Notes: generated by a model from the letters alone, not told the origin. DNA of 64,000 bases from Planctomycetota bacterium (GCA_016872725.1 VGZC01000010.1:54922-118921), one strand, 5' to 3'; positions 46,669 through 56,048 are shown, counted from the stretch's first letter. Made by a program: numbers and translations.

Positions 46669-46905
46669 ATGAAGAGGGTAACCATTACATTGCACGGAAC
46701 GCTGACGTATTCCGCCCATCGCACGCTCGAAATCGAAGTGTCCGACGACGCCGACCTTGCGACAATTGCTCCGGAAACGCTGAATGAACTGGCCGACTTC
46801 GAGCAGATCCCGTGGGTTTGCGGTGAATTCGGGTACCTGGACGTGAAGGAGTACTCAGTCGATTCGTCGACGGTGATCACAACCGATGATTGGAGTCCAG
46901 AGTGA
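46669..46905 (+). CDS. Small hypothetical protein
   Basis: The 78-residue acidic protein (MKRVTITLHGTLTYSAHRTL, ending STVITTDDWSPE) resembles no family I can name. Its regular beta-strand pattern suggests a small immunity-like or antitoxin-like fold, but no toxin partner is adjacent. An AGGA motif lies further upstream than usual. It lies between the WYL regulator and the metallophosphatase on the same strand, 64 bp before the latter. Confidence 0.5.
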   Translation: MKRVTITLHGTLTYSAHRTLEIEVSDDADLATIAPETLNELADFEQIPWVCGEFGYLDVKEYSVDSSTVITTDDWSPE

Positions 46906-46969
46906 ATCCGCTCGCTGGATCTGAAGGCGCGAACTCCACCTTCAGTACGCCCTCAGCTAGGAACACATA

Positions 46970-47629
46970 ATGGTTGTCCGCACAATCGCCATCGGAGATA
47001 TTCACGGCCATGCATCCGCGCTGGCGGCGATTATCGATGCCGTTGATCCTCAACCGGTAGATACCGTCGTGTTGCTCGGTGACTACATCGACCGTGGTCC
47101 GGATAGCCGGGGCGTGCTGCAATTGGTTCTTGGCTTGGCCGAACGATGCCGATTGGTCCCGCTACTGGGGAATCACGAAGAAATGTTGCTGCATGCTCGG
47201 ACCAGCAGTAGTGCATTGAGCGTCTGGCTCGATCACGGGGGCGACGCGACGCTTCGCTCGTATGGTTCAAGTGAGGGCCTCGAGGGAATCCCGACGGAGC
47301 ACTTCCAATTCCTGTCCGCACTGCTGCGCTACCACGAGACCGAAAGCCACTTCTTCATTCATGCCAATTACGCTCCGAACTGGAGGCTGGATCAGCACGA
47401 CTCAAAGACAGCTTTATGGTTGCCGCTCTCGGATTTGCCGAGCCGACACTATTCGGGGAAGACCGCGGTCGTTGGGCACACGCCCCAGCCCGAAGGGAAA
47501 ATCTTAGACCTCGGTTACTTGCTCGGCATCGACACGGGCTGCGGATTCGGTGGCCTCTTGACGGCTGTTGAAGTCGGCACTGGCGAGCTATGGCAAGTCG
47601 ACGAAATGGGGAGATCTTTTGCCAATTGA
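46970..47629 (+). CDS. PPP-family serine/threonine (calcineurin-like) metallophosphatase
   Basis: The 219-residue protein has the signature motifs GDIHGH (9-14), GDYIDRG (37-43) and GNHEEM (67-72), then FFIHANY and VVGHTPQPEG for the later metal ligands, typical of PrpA/PrpB or ApaH-like phosphatases. It hydrolyses phosphoesters with two metal ions; protein or dinucleotide substrates are possible. An AGGAA motif is well spaced before the start. It follows the small hypothetical gene and may share its transcript. Confidence 0.92.
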   Translation: MVVRTIAIGDIHGHASALAAIIDAVDPQPVDTVVLLGDYIDRGPDSRGVLQLVLGLAERCRLVPLLGNHEEMLLHARTSSSALSVWLDHGGDATLRSYGSSEGLEGIPTEHFQFLSALLRYHETESHFFIHANYAPNWRLDQHDSKTALWLPLSDLPSRHYSGKTAVVGHTPQPEGKILDLGYLLGIDTGCGFGGLLTAVEVGTGELWQVDEMGRSFAN

Positions 47630-47707
47630 CGTCATGCAGAAAGCGCCGTTCCACTCGATTGCCAACTCGTAATTCAAAGAAGTACTCCTAACCATTGCGC
47701 AGCGAGC

Positions 47708-48397
47708 ATGAACCGCCGCAAATTCCTTCACGACAGTATTGCAGCTGGAGTGGGATTCCGGGCGATCACGTCATGCGCGGATAGTGCCCTTCGCGGCGAT
47801 CTTGTGGCAGAGGCACACTTTCAGTCCGTCCATGTGGTGTCGCTCAATCAACTCAAGGCACCAAGAAAAAGGCTCGTCGAGGGCATCCGGCGGAAAGTAG
47901 AAACGGACAAGCAGTCGTGGTCTTGGACAAACTGTGCGAATCTCGAAATGTCGGGCGAGAAACTATCTCTGTTGATTTTGATTATTCGGCACATCACTGA
48001 TCATTATGACCGATCAGACCTGTTCACGGAGTGGGCACATCGACTCGTCTGGCGGGAGGAGTTTGCCGCTACGGGTGACGGTGGAATCGGACTCGGCCAT
48101 CAGTTTGAAGGTCATCAGACCCTTACAACGCTCGAACGAGAAGTTGATTGGTGGGTCTTCCTGATTCCGAACGGGATCGAGTTCCACGCCCTTGACGGCC
48201 AACCGGTCTATCTCGTCGTTGTGCCCGTATTCGGACAACACGGTATGCATCGGCAGATCATCAGCTGGGCGACGACGATGCGACTCGGTAAACACCTGCA
48301 CCCTCAGCGCGTCGCGCGGAACATACCGGCCAAGGCAACTGATTCAATCATTTCAGCACTCTGTCGTAGCCTGCGCGAGGTCCGGTATCTGGATTGA
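47708..48397 (+). CDS. Tat-signal protein with a PTS EIIA-like domain
   Basis: The 229-residue protein starts MNRRKFLHDSIAAGVGFRAI, a twin-arginine export signal (NRRKFL). The C-terminal half resembles the PTS EIIA type-2 fold (GDGGIGLGHQFEGHQTLTTL, then NGIEFHALDGQPVYLVVVPV and HGMHRQIISWATTMRLG), with His residues in GLGHQFEGH near the position of the phospho-His. Export plus an EIIA fold would be unusual because PTS phosphorylation is cytoplasmic. The call rests on pattern only. It lies in the island, downstream of the metallophosphatase. Confidence 0.55.
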   Translation: MNRRKFLHDSIAAGVGFRAITSCADSALRGDLVAEAHFQSVHVVSLNQLKAPRKRLVEGIRRKVETDKQSWSWTNCANLEMSGEKLSLLILIIRHITDHYDRSDLFTEWAHRLVWREEFAATGDGGIGLGHQFEGHQTLTTLEREVDWWVFLIPNGIEFHALDGQPVYLVVVPVFGQHGMHRQIISWATTMRLGKHLHPQRVARNIPAKATDSIISALCRSLREVRYLD

Positions 48398-48616
48398 CCC
48401 GAGAGAAACGGCAATGACGTAGTTCTCGGAAGTCGGATTCTAGGACGAAAAACAAACGCAGCTCTTACTCCCAGTTTTCCCGCGGTGCGACGAAGGCGGG
48501 AGAAACAACCAAACATTTCGTCTTTCAGGCGGACGGTTTGGTGAGCCACGGCATACATAACCCAGGGTCGACGTCGCGCGACGTCAGTTCCATCCACCAG
48601 CCCCGGGGGTTTGCCG

Positions 48617-48820
48617 ATGCGAAACGAATCCACCATCCCCATTCCACTCACGCCCCAGCAGCGTCTGGCCCAAGTCGCCGCCATCTTCGCTCGCGGCGTG
48701 GCTCATCTCCGCGAGTCGACGAATAGGCCGCTGCCAGAGAATCCTGGCGAATCTGGCCAGCCGGACCTTGAGGTTGTCTCGGAATCGAGGCTCAGTGTGT
48801 CTCGCCGGACGGCGAAGTAG
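48617..48820 (+). CDS. Small protein of the DUF2924/recombinase module
   Basis: The 67-residue protein (MRNESTIPIPLTPQQRLAQV, then AAIFARGVAHLRES) resembles the short proteins that precede DUF2924 and recombinase genes in planctomycete mobile elements (LTPQQR followed by AAILARG-like helices). GGGGGT precedes the start. It is followed, 51 bp on, by the DUF2924 gene in the same direction. Confidence 0.6.
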   Translation: MRNESTIPIPLTPQQRLAQVAAIFARGVAHLRESTNRPLPENPGESGQPDLEVVSESRLSVSRRTAK

Positions 48821-48871
48821 CCCGGCCGCAAGTCGCAAACGAGACACACCTCACCAGGAAAGGGGAATCGG

Positions 48872-49369
48872 ATGATTCACATCGACGTGCCTCGCGAACG
48901 CGCGAGGCTCGAAGGAATGACGGTCGGGCAACTGGCCAAGCTCTACGGAGAAATCGTCGGGGAACCGGCCCGCAGCCGACACAAAGGTTACTTGATCCGG
49001 CGAATTGCGTGGCGGCTGCAAGCCCGCGCCGAGGGGGAGCTGAGTGAACGGGCCCGTCGCCGAGCGGCCGAATTGGCCGACGACGCCGAAGTGCGCGTGA
49101 CACCACCGCGAAGCGCCACCATCACCGTGCCTGCCGCGATCAACCTGCCGTCGCCCGATGCGCCCGAGGCGGTCGGTGATTCACGGCTACCGGCTCCGGG
49201 CAATTTCGTCGTGCGGAAATACAAGGGCCAAACCATTCAGGTGCTGGTTCTGGCCGACGGGTTCGAATACGAGGGCCAGCGTTTTCGCTCGCTGTCTGCG
49301 ATCGCAAAGTTGGTCAGCGGGTCACACGTGAACGGCTTTCGGTTCTTCAAGCTTGGAGGTGACGCATGA
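48872..49369 (+). CDS. DUF2924 protein of recombinase module
   Basis: The 165-residue protein has the DUF2924 pattern: GMTVGQLAKLYGEIVGEPARS, then HKGYLIRRIAWRLQARAEG, a variable linker, and a C-terminal RKYKGQTIQVLVLADGFEYEGQ with SLSAIAKLVSGSHVNGFRFF. The last part looks like a helical DNA-binding or HTH segment. It overlaps the recombinase start by 4 bp (ATGA), so they are translationally coupled. AGGAAAGGGG precedes the start. Family members are restricted to such mobile elements; the role is thought accessory to integration. Confidence 0.82.
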   Translation: MIHIDVPRERARLEGMTVGQLAKLYGEIVGEPARSRHKGYLIRRIAWRLQARAEGELSERARRRAAELADDAEVRVTPPRSATITVPAAINLPSPDAPEAVGDSRLPAPGNFVVRKYKGQTIQVLVLADGFEYEGQRFRSLSAIAKLVSGSHVNGFRFFKLGGDA

Positions 49370-50952
49370 CTAATAATAAGTATAAGTGTGCCCCGGCCAA
49401 GGAGTCTCTGAAGCCGAAAGTCCGCTGCGCGATCTACACGCGCAAGTCGACCGAGGAGCGGCTTGACCTGGAATTCAACTCGCTCGACGCCCAGCGAGAC
49501 TCGGCGCAGGCCTACATCGCCAGCCAGCAGCAGGAGGGGTGGGTCGTCGTCGAGGAGCAATACGATGACGGCGGTTTCTCCGGCGGCAACGCCGAACGGC
49601 CCGCCCTGGTTCGACTGCTGGAGGACGTCGCCGCCGGCAAGATCGACTGCGTCGTGGTTTACAAGGTCGACCGCCTCAGCCGATCGCTGCTCGACTTCGC
49701 CCGTATCATGGAAACGTTCGACAAACACGGCGTCGCGTTCGTCTCGGTGACGCAGCAATTCAACACTGGCACGCCCATGGGCCGTCTGATCCTGAACGTA
49801 CTGCTGTCGTTCGCTCAGTTCGAGCGGGAGATCATCGCCGAACGCATCCGCGACAAGATCGCGGCTCAGCGTCGACGCGGCAAATGGGCCGGTGGTCGAC
49901 CGGTGCTCGGTTACGACGTCGATCGCTCCGGTCCCAGCGCGAAGCTGGTCGTGAACGCCGACGAGGCGGCTCGCGTGCGACAGACGTTTGACCTATACCT
50001 CGAACTCGGCACCCTGTTGCCGGTGGTCGAGGAGCTGGCCAGAAGGGGCTGGAAGAACAAGGCCTGGACCACCAAGCGCGGCGAGCAGTTGGGAGGCCGG
50101 GAGTTCGACAAGTCTTCTCTCTACGCCCTGCTGACGAATCCGATTTACATCGGCAAGCTCAAGCACAAGGCGGAACGGTTCGACGGCGAGCATGAAGCGA
50201 TCATCGAACCGGAGATCTTCCACAAAGTCCAGTCGCAGCTCAAGGAACACGGTTGGGGACGCGGCAACTTCCTGGTCAACCAGAGCGGTGCGCTTCTCAA
50301 GGGGTTACTGCATTGCCAGGATTGCCAACACGCGATGGTTCACACGTTCACGGGGCGAGGTTCAAAGCGCTATCGATATTACACCTGCACACGAGCGATC
50401 AAGCAGGGACGCAAGTCATGCCCGACAAGATCGTTGCCGGCCGCCGAGATTGAACGCGTAGTGGTCGATCAAATCCGTTGCCTCGGCCAGGACGCCGTGT
50501 TGCGGGCCGAGGTGCTCCGGCAGTCTCAGACACAAACCGAGAGCAGCCTGCGTGAACTGCAAATCGAGCAGCGCCAATTGGAACGACAACTGGCTCGACA
50601 CCAAGCCGAGATCCGGGAACTGGTCGTTGCCCCCAAGGATAGCCAAATCAAATCGGCGAGAGTGGTCGATTTGCACTCCCAAGTCACGCGCCATCAGCAG
50701 CGCCTGCTTGAGATCAAGCGGCAGACGGACCTGATCGAAGACGGTCGCATCGGCGAGGCGGATATCGATGCCGCTTTCTCGGATTTCGACAGCGTTTGGA
50801 AGGCACTGTCGAACCGTGAACAGGCCGAAGTTTTGCGACTGCTCGTCGCCCGCGTCGAATTCGATGCACGTGCAAGTAGCGTTTCGATTTCCTTCCATCC
50901 CTCGGCCATCCGCACATTGGCAGCTAACAATCGAAAGGACGATGCGGCATGA
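49366..50952 (+). CDS. Large serine recombinase (resolvase/invertase family)
   Basis: The 528-residue protein has a catalytic resolvase domain with Ser28 in AIYTRKSTEE, the QRDSAQAYI and YDDGGFSGGNAERPALVRLL motifs, VYKVDRLSRSLLDF and FEREIIAERI. A recombinase domain (DRSGPSAKLVVNADEAARV, then YALLTNPIYIGKLKHK), a zinc beta-ribbon (CQDCQHAMVHTF with YYTCTRAIKQGRKSC) and a C-terminal coiled coil complete the large-serine-integrase layout. It would cut and exchange short att sites. It follows DUF2924 and overlaps a small truncated gene by 4 bp at its end. Confidence 0.95.
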   Translation: MTNNKYKCAPAKESLKPKVRCAIYTRKSTEERLDLEFNSLDAQRDSAQAYIASQQQEGWVVVEEQYDDGGFSGGNAERPALVRLLEDVAAGKIDCVVVYKVDRLSRSLLDFARIMETFDKHGVAFVSVTQQFNTGTPMGRLILNVLLSFAQFEREIIAERIRDKIAAQRRRGKWAGGRPVLGYDVDRSGPSAKLVVNADEAARVRQTFDLYLELGTLLPVVEELARRGWKNKAWTTKRGEQLGGREFDKSSLYALLTNPIYIGKLKHKAERFDGEHEAIIEPEIFHKVQSQLKEHGWGRGNFLVNQSGALLKGLLHCQDCQHAMVHTFTGRGSKRYRYYTCTRAIKQGRKSCPTRSLPAAEIERVVVDQIRCLGQDAVLRAEVLRQSQTQTESSLRELQIEQRQLERQLARHQAEIRELVVAPKDSQIKSARVVDLHSQVTRHQQRLLEIKRQTDLIEDGRIGEADIDAAFSDFDSVWKALSNREQAEVLRLLVARVEFDARASSVSISFHPSAIRTLAANNRKDDAA

Positions 50953-51023
50953 TCACGGTAAATAGGAGTGTGACGCTGAAGAACGCAAAACGGGGGCGAC
51001 GGCGCATTACGACGGGCGATCCA
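50949..51023 (+). pseudogene. Truncated gene downstream of the recombinase
   Basis: The ATG overlaps the recombinase stop (ATGA) and the first 25 codons (MITVNRSVTLKNAKRGRRRI) look like the gene that normally follows the recombinase in planctomycete elements, a small protein rich in basic residues. After about 51020 the frame turns into low-complexity Arg-Pro text and runs into the complement of the next fragment. This is a deletion junction. Confidence 0.5.
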
Positions 51024-51195
51024 CAGCCTCCGGGATCTCGGCGTGCTCGGGGAAGACCAAGGCGTCGAACCGATGGCCGGCGATCGTGCCGCAGACCCAA
51101 GTCCCACCGCCCGAGGCGCGGCGGGTTTGCTTGGTGATGCGGAGGTCGTCGCCAAGGTCGAATTCGAAGGGGTCGTTGGTTGGTTGGGCGTTCAT
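51007..51195 (-). pseudogene. Truncated small hypothetical protein (phage-island type)
   Basis: On the minus strand a 62-codon frame (MNAQPTNDPFEFDLGDDLRI, then ASGGGTWVCGTIAGHRFDALVF) looks like the start of a small protein often seen in planctomycete phage-like islands. Its 3' part stops at the same join as the recombinase-linked fragment (about 51020), so the C-terminal half is missing. Confidence 0.5.
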
Positions 51196-51362
51196 CGTTG
51201 GGGCTCCGTTTGGTTAAGGCGTTGTCGTCATCGCATGACCACACAGAGCCATGCGGGGCAAAACAGCTCAAGCGCGGCGGGCCAGATTCCAGCCGGAATT
51301 CAGCAGGTTTTTCCCAGCGTTTTCGGCCGGATTTCGCTTAGCAGCGATGGCCAGGAGGCGAC

Positions 51363-51440
51363 ATGTCCGCAGATCCGCCGCAGTTGAATCCGTCAGCGCT
51401 GTCCGTCGATCAGGTCGCGCAGGTTCTGTCGGCCGCAGTG
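51363..51440 (+). pseudogene. 5' fragment of a small phage-island gene
   Basis: AGGAGG with ideal spacing precedes MSADPPQLNPSALSVDQVAQ, which reads as a genuine protein start. After VLSAA (about 51435) the frame loses sense, and the terminase fragment begins in another frame. Probably the first 24 codons of a gene that has lost its remainder. Confidence 0.5.
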
Positions 51441-51441
51441 C

Positions 51442-52725
51442 GCCACGCGGGAAGCGATTCTGGCCGGTGCGGTCCTCGGCCTGGCTGGCCCCGGCAAGAA
51501 GATCAGCGGCATCATGCCCTGCACCGTCATACGACCCGGAGACATGGCGGACAACATTCTCAGCCGCGATAAACATCCGGAATGGAACGGCGAACGAACC
51601 AAGATGGTTTACTCGTTTCCGGACGACGAAAAGCGTTGGCAGAAGTACGCCGAACTGCGGGCGGAGAGTCTTCGCATGTACGGTGACATCCGTCTGGCAA
51701 CCGAGTTCTACGGTGCCGCTCGCGAGTTCATGGATGTGGGTGCGGTCATCGCCTGGCCCGAGCGATACAACCACGACGAGTTGTCCGCGATTCAGCACGC
51801 GATGAACCTGAAGCTGCAAGACGAGGCCGCGTTCTTTGCCGAGTACCAGAACGAACCGTTGCCTGTGGAAGTCGTCGATGCGGACGAACTGACGGCGGAC
51901 CAGATAGCCGCCAAGATCAACCGATTGCCGTACGGGCGCGTCCCCGTGGGCTGCGACCACGTCAACATGTTCATCGACGTGCAGGCGTCGCTCCTGTTCT
52001 ACGTTGTCGCGGCCTGGGGCGACGACTTTTCGGGAGTGGTCATCGATTACGGAACCTACCCGGATCAACAGCGACCCTACTTCACGCTCCGTGACGCGCG
52101 ACGCACTTTGGCGACAGTGTTTCCCTCTTCTGGCCTTGAAGGGGCGATCTACGCTGGAATGGATTCCCTGACCAAGACTCAGCTGTCGCGAGACTGGCAG
52201 AGAGACGACGGTGCGGCGTTGCGAATTGAACGCTGTCTGATCGACGCGAACTGGGGATCGTCAACGGATGTGGTTTATCAGTTCTGCCGGCAATCGGAGT
52301 TTTCGGCGCTTATGATGCCAAGTCACGGACGGTTTGTCGGTGCATCCAGCCAACCCTTCTCCGAGTACAAGCGACGACCGGGCGACCGCGTGGGCCATAA
52401 CTGGCGTATGCCGAACGTCCAAGGCAAGCGGACGATTCGCCACATCGTATTCGATACGAATTACTGGAAGTCGTTCGTCCTTGCCCGGCTGGCAACGCCC
52501 ATGGGTGACCGCGGCTGTCTATCGCTTTTTGGCGACAAGCCGGAACAGCACCGCCTTTTCGCCGAGCACCTCACGGCCGAGTACCGGGTCAAGACCGAAG
52601 GCCGTGGCCGTACGGTGGACGAATGGAAGTTGCGGCCTGAACGTGGCGACAACCACTGGTTTGATGGATTGGTTGGCTGCGCTGCCGTTCCGTTGATCGG
52701 CCAACGAGTCAGCAAGGCTCCCTGA
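51442..52725 (+). pseudogene. Phage terminase large subunit, N-terminally deleted
   Basis: In frame from about 51442 (REAILAGAVLGLAGPGKKIS) the translation is GpA/TerL-like and continues to a stop at 52725. It contains RDKHPEWNGERTKMVYSFPD, a likely RNase H-fold nuclease core (GCDHVNMFIDVQASLLFYVV with Asp) and the C-terminal GDNHWFDGLVGCAA. The ATPase domain with Walker A is absent, so it cannot package DNA. The last residues (GQRVSKAP) look like a join to the next remnant. A downstream start at 51514 gives a 403-residue ORF that could still be translated. Confidence 0.72.
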
Positions 52726-53051
52726 AGACCCGCACGGTCGTAATCAACCAGGGCACCAAAGGCTTCGCTGCCGACGGCCGTGGCGAAGCCAGTGTAGCAG
52801 GCGACGGTGACGAGGAATCCGGCTACACTCAGCGCTGCCGCAAGGCTGCGCGCGTGCAGGCTACCAACAGCCAATGGGTCGATTTCTGACTCCATGGCGC
52901 GAATCCTCTCCCACAGGTCGCCACCAGTTCCTCTCTCGCGGTCCTGTTGCAGCCTGCGGTACTCTTCAAACCAGACGACAAACTCGGGTGTCATTTCCTC
53001 CTCCAGGTCAGCCGGAAAGCCAGGCTGCGTCATCGCATCATTGGTCACCAT
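52722..53051 (-). pseudogene. C-terminally cut small membrane protein
   Basis: On the minus strand the frame opens MVTNDAMTQPGFPADLEEEM, continues TPEFVVWFEEYRRLQQDRER, then has a hydrophobic helix (SLAAALSVAGFLVTVACYTG). After about 52725 it reads into the complement of the terminase fragment up to a stop at 52461. I read it as a gene whose 3' end was lost in the join. It follows the cysteine-peptidase-like gene by 5 bp, so both may have been one operon. Confidence 0.5.
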
Positions 53052-53056
53052 CCGGC

Positions 53057-53656
53057 TCAGGCGCGCCACAGCAACAGGCAGTCGTGTGTGTCGTGCCGGT
53101 GGAACCAAGTGTGTGGGTATCGCTTTCCCTGGAACTCGATCCCGTAGCCGGAAAAGGATGTCAGGATTTCAGTGTCGGTGATCGAACCGGCCAGCCCATT
53201 TGTGTCCCACACCTGATACCAATTCTGCGCCTTATCAATAATCGTCAGCATGTGCCAGCAACCGAGGCCCGAGGTCCGCAGTGGCGTCTCAAATGCTTCG
53301 ACTGAGATGATAGCGACACCACCAGCGCCAAGGCATGAATCAATTTCACGCAGAAAGACTTGAGGTGGATTGTTCTTGATTCGCTCACGGGGAAGTTCAT
53401 ATCGCAGCTTGCCGGGAATCGAAACAATCGCGATTGGAATAACCGAATCAAATGTAATCCCCGTTTGATTGGTTACTTGCCATTCCTGAAACAAGTCTGC
53501 CGCGGTCCGCCAAACGGGATATCCCATCAGATGGTTGACGGCGCCAGCGATGCTCGCGAATACGCAATGCGGCTCGTTCTGCTGTGTAAGGCCCTTGAAC
53601 GGAACGGCGTTTACGCTTCCGCGTTGCGAGAAATGCTTGGTTAAATCCGGAATCAT
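53057..53656 (-). CDS. C39-like cysteine peptidase domain protein
   Basis: The 199-residue protein carries a papain-like arrangement: Cys31 in QQNEPHCVFASIAGAVNHLM, His135 in GLGCWHMLTIID and Asp151/Asn153 in YQVWDTNG, as in peptidase C39-like and related proteins. No export signal is seen. The start at 53656 (MIPDLTKHF) has GGGGGG close upstream. It lies in the mosaic part of the island next to the truncated membrane gene; it may be a toxin-like or processing enzyme. Confidence 0.65.
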   Translation of the reverse strand: MIPDLTKHFSQRGSVNAVPFKGLTQQNEPHCVFASIAGAVNHLMGYPVWRTAADLFQEWQVTNQTGITFDSVIPIAIVSIPGKLRYELPRERIKNNPPQVFLREIDSCLGAGGVAIISVEAFETPLRTSGLGCWHMLTIIDKAQNWYQVWDTNGLAGSITDTEILTSFSGYGIEFQGKRYPHTWFHRHDTHDCLLLWRA

Positions 53657-53793
53657 CAGTCCCCCCATGGCTGAACAGCGAACAATGGAAGTAGCGCATG
53701 ATCCTCGCGGCAGGATCAGATTTCCCCTTGTCAATTGTCCAAGATCCCCTTGTCAATTCCTTGGCTGATTGGACTTGGTTTCATGAAACCCTT

Positions 53794-54165
53794 TCACAAT
53801 TTGGCAATTACGAGACCTCGGCTTGTCGAAATCATCGACTCGGTAGGGTTGCCCGGTGCCACGTAATCGTCTGGGTTCTGTATTAGGCAGTAGCCCTTCG
53901 TCCAAGTGAAGGGATCGTTTGGAACATGGTAGTTCCCGATCATGGAATTCAGTAGCCACCAAGTATACAAGCCGAGCGCGCTTCCATCTCGCTTACCGAT
54001 GTAGGCAGATACCTCGATACATTCGGAGAAATTTCCGGCGTATTGGCCACTGCCCCAATGTGGCTGCTTGTATTCCAGCATAAACCGCAAGCATCCATTC
54101 CGCGACGGCAGGATTCGCCGCCGCACGATATGCCGCCGTTGCGAACGCAAACTCGTGAACTTCAA
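53794..54165 (-). CDS. Uncharacterised protein or fragment
   Basis: The 123-codon frame becomes protein-like from about residue 24 (CLRFMLEYKQPHWGSGQYAG, then YTWWLLNSMIGNYHVPNDPF), rich in Trp and Tyr. The N-terminal 23 residues are Arg-rich and not convincing, so the gene is probably 5'-truncated at about 54100. I cannot assign a family. Its direction is that of the cysteine-peptidase gene, 137 bp further on. Confidence 0.35.
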   Translation of the reverse strand: MKFTSLRSQRRHIVRRRILPSRNGCLRFMLEYKQPHWGSGQYAGNFSECIEVSAYIGKRDGSALGLYTWWLLNSMIGNYHVPNDPFTWTKGYCLIQNPDDYVAPGNPTESMISTSRGLVIAKL

Positions 54166-54249
54166 GGGAACGGCGAGTGCCTCGACGGCCGAGCGTTGCT
54201 ACCCGTAGCAGTATTTCTCGATTTCTTGGATGTCGCGCGGACGGTTTGC

Positions 54250-54860
54250 CTCGGCGCGGCATGGGGCGCGACGGGGCACAGCTGATCGATGAATTGTTCT
54301 TTTCGCTGTTGTTGTCGAACCCCGGCAGCTTCTTCAGCGTTGGCAACGGCAACTACCTGGAAGGGGCCGACACCGCATTCGGTCCCGATGCTCTGACGAA
54401 AGCCAAAACCCAGTTCCGCAAGCAAAAGGCGGGGCCGACGTCGAGTGCGAAGGACCAGAAGCCGATCAACATCCGACCGGAATTGCTGGTCGTGCCCGTG
54501 GAACTCGAAACCGATGCCGAACTGCTGATGGGGTCGGCTCAGCTGATGATCGATGCGTCCGGTACGAAGACGAAGATCCCCGTCGATAATCCGCACCGCA
54601 ACAAGTACCGCATCGTCTCGGCTCCACATTTGTCGGACTCGTATTACACCGGGAACAGCGGCAAAGCGTGGTACCTGTTTGCTAACCCCAACGTGATCTC
54701 GGCCTTCGAGATTGTGTTCCTCAACGGTCGTCGCACACCGGTGATCGAGCGAGTCGAGGCTCCGCCCAACAACATGGGTATGGGCTTCCGTGGCTACATC
54801 GATGTCGGCGTCAAGGAACAGGACCCGCGCGGTGCCGTCAAGGTGAAGGGCGAAGCGTAA
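54250..54860 (+). pseudogene. Phage major head protein, N-terminally truncated
   Basis: From about 54258 the plus-strand translation (GRDGAQLIDELFFSLLLSNP, then FFSVGNGNYLEGADTAFGPD, FRKQKAGP, IRPELLVVPVELETDAELL and NPNVISAFEIVFLNGRRTPV) fits the C-terminal part of Mu gpT-like or protease-fused major head proteins. It ends at a stop at 54860. No start codon or N-terminal half precedes it; the upstream frame is an accidental extension. With the terminase fragment it marks a decayed prophage. Confidence 0.7.
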
Positions 54861-54963
54861 CAGGCCGGAGGCGGGAGACTGGAGGCTGGAGGCCGGCACA
54901 GTCTCTCTCGCATCCGTATTTCCCTCCGGTCTCCGGTCTCAAGCCTCAGGACTACCCTCCTGG

Positions 54964-56048
54964 GAGAGTGCTGGCACCAGGCGGGGCCAGTCACGGCTGA
55001 GTACCTCTATACCGGCGAGGTATTCAATAATGCCCGCGGTGGAATCAGCACCAAGAACGCTACCCGCTATCGAGGAAACTCCGACCTAACCCTGCGTCTG
55101 GACACCGGCAAGGCATGTTGGTGGGAAGGTGGCGAGTTTTTTGCGTACGCGCAGCAGAGCCACGGTCAAACGTTGACGCAGAACTTTGTTGGCGACGGGC
55201 AGCTCTATAGCAATATGGACACGGGCCTTGATCAAAGCGTAACGCAACTGGGAGAGTATTGGTGCCAGCATACCTTTGGGGAGGGCATTTCGGTCAAATT
55301 GGGTCGGCAAGATGCGAATCAGAATTTTGGGTTCGCCGACTTGGGTGGGGATTTCATCAATTCCTCCTTCATCACGCTGGCCAATATCCCACTGCCTACC
55401 TGGCCCTACCAAACCTTGGGTGTTTCCACCCTCTATCAGCCAAACAAGAAGCTACGCCTCGGCGGCGGAGTTTATGACCATGGTCGTGATTACGGACAGT
55501 GGTGGGCGACAACGGACAGTCGCGGCGTGTTCTTCATCGGTCAAGCGGACTACCAGCCATGCGCCGAGTGCGAGGACGCGCCGCTAACTCTGCTTCGTAT
55601 CGGCGGTTGGTACACCAACAGCGATACACTCGCCGTCGATGGCGGCGGCGTCTTCGAAGGCAACTACGGCTTCTACGCGACCATGGATCGAATGCTCCTC
55701 ACGGAGTGCGAGGCCCCTGAACAAGGCCCAGGTGCATTCTTTCAATTCAGCTGGGCGCCCGAAGATCGCAACCAGGTGGGCCTCAACTACGGGGCCGGAT
55801 TGGTCTATCGGGGCTTGCTGCCTTGCCGAAACGAAGATACCGCTGGGGCGGGGTTCTCAGTGATCGAGTTCAGCCCGGCCTTGGGCAATCCGACTGGGCA
55901 GACCCACGAAAATGCCATCGAGGTTTTCTATAAGGCTCGTGTAAAGGATGGTCTCAATATCCAGCCCGACCTTCAGTATATTGCCCGCCCCAGTGGAATC
56001 CAACGCGACGCGCTGGTTGTTGGAATACGTTTTGAGTCGAATTTCTGA
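54964..56048 (+). pseudogene. OprB-type carbohydrate-selective porin, 5'-truncated
   Basis: The frame is open from about 54964 with no start codon and reads as an OprB-family beta-barrel: AEYLYTGEVFNNARGGISTK, then LTLRLDTGKACWWEGGEFFA, QSVTQLGEYWCQHTFGEGIS, LGRQDANQNFGFADLGGDFI and a C-terminal IEVFYKARVKDGLNIQPDLQ ending in Phe. The signal peptide and first strands are missing. An alternative TTG start at 55173 would give a 291-residue product but lacks the family N-terminus. A CTG-rich, repeat-like stretch (54860-54950) precedes it. Confidence 0.72.

Larger units (their letters stand above)
40207..56048. mobile_element. Mosaic accessory genomic island
   Basis: This stretch differs from both flanks: lower GC and different codon use (very clear at 40900-44900), a DUF2924/serine-recombinase module, a phosphatase/nuclease operon with a WYL regulator, and gene remnants of a phage and a porin joined end to end. 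It starts beyond the tRNA-fMet terminator and ends where the aldolase region begins. I saw no direct repeat of the tRNA 3' end at the far side, so the limits are compositional and not proven attachment sites. It may be several insertions and not one element. Confidence 0.65.

Noticed and set aside
54177..54257. N-terminal 27 residues of the capsid ORF as real protein
   Set aside because: The segment is Arg-rich and matches no head-protein start; homology-like sequence begins only at about 54258, so it is an accidental extension into the junction.
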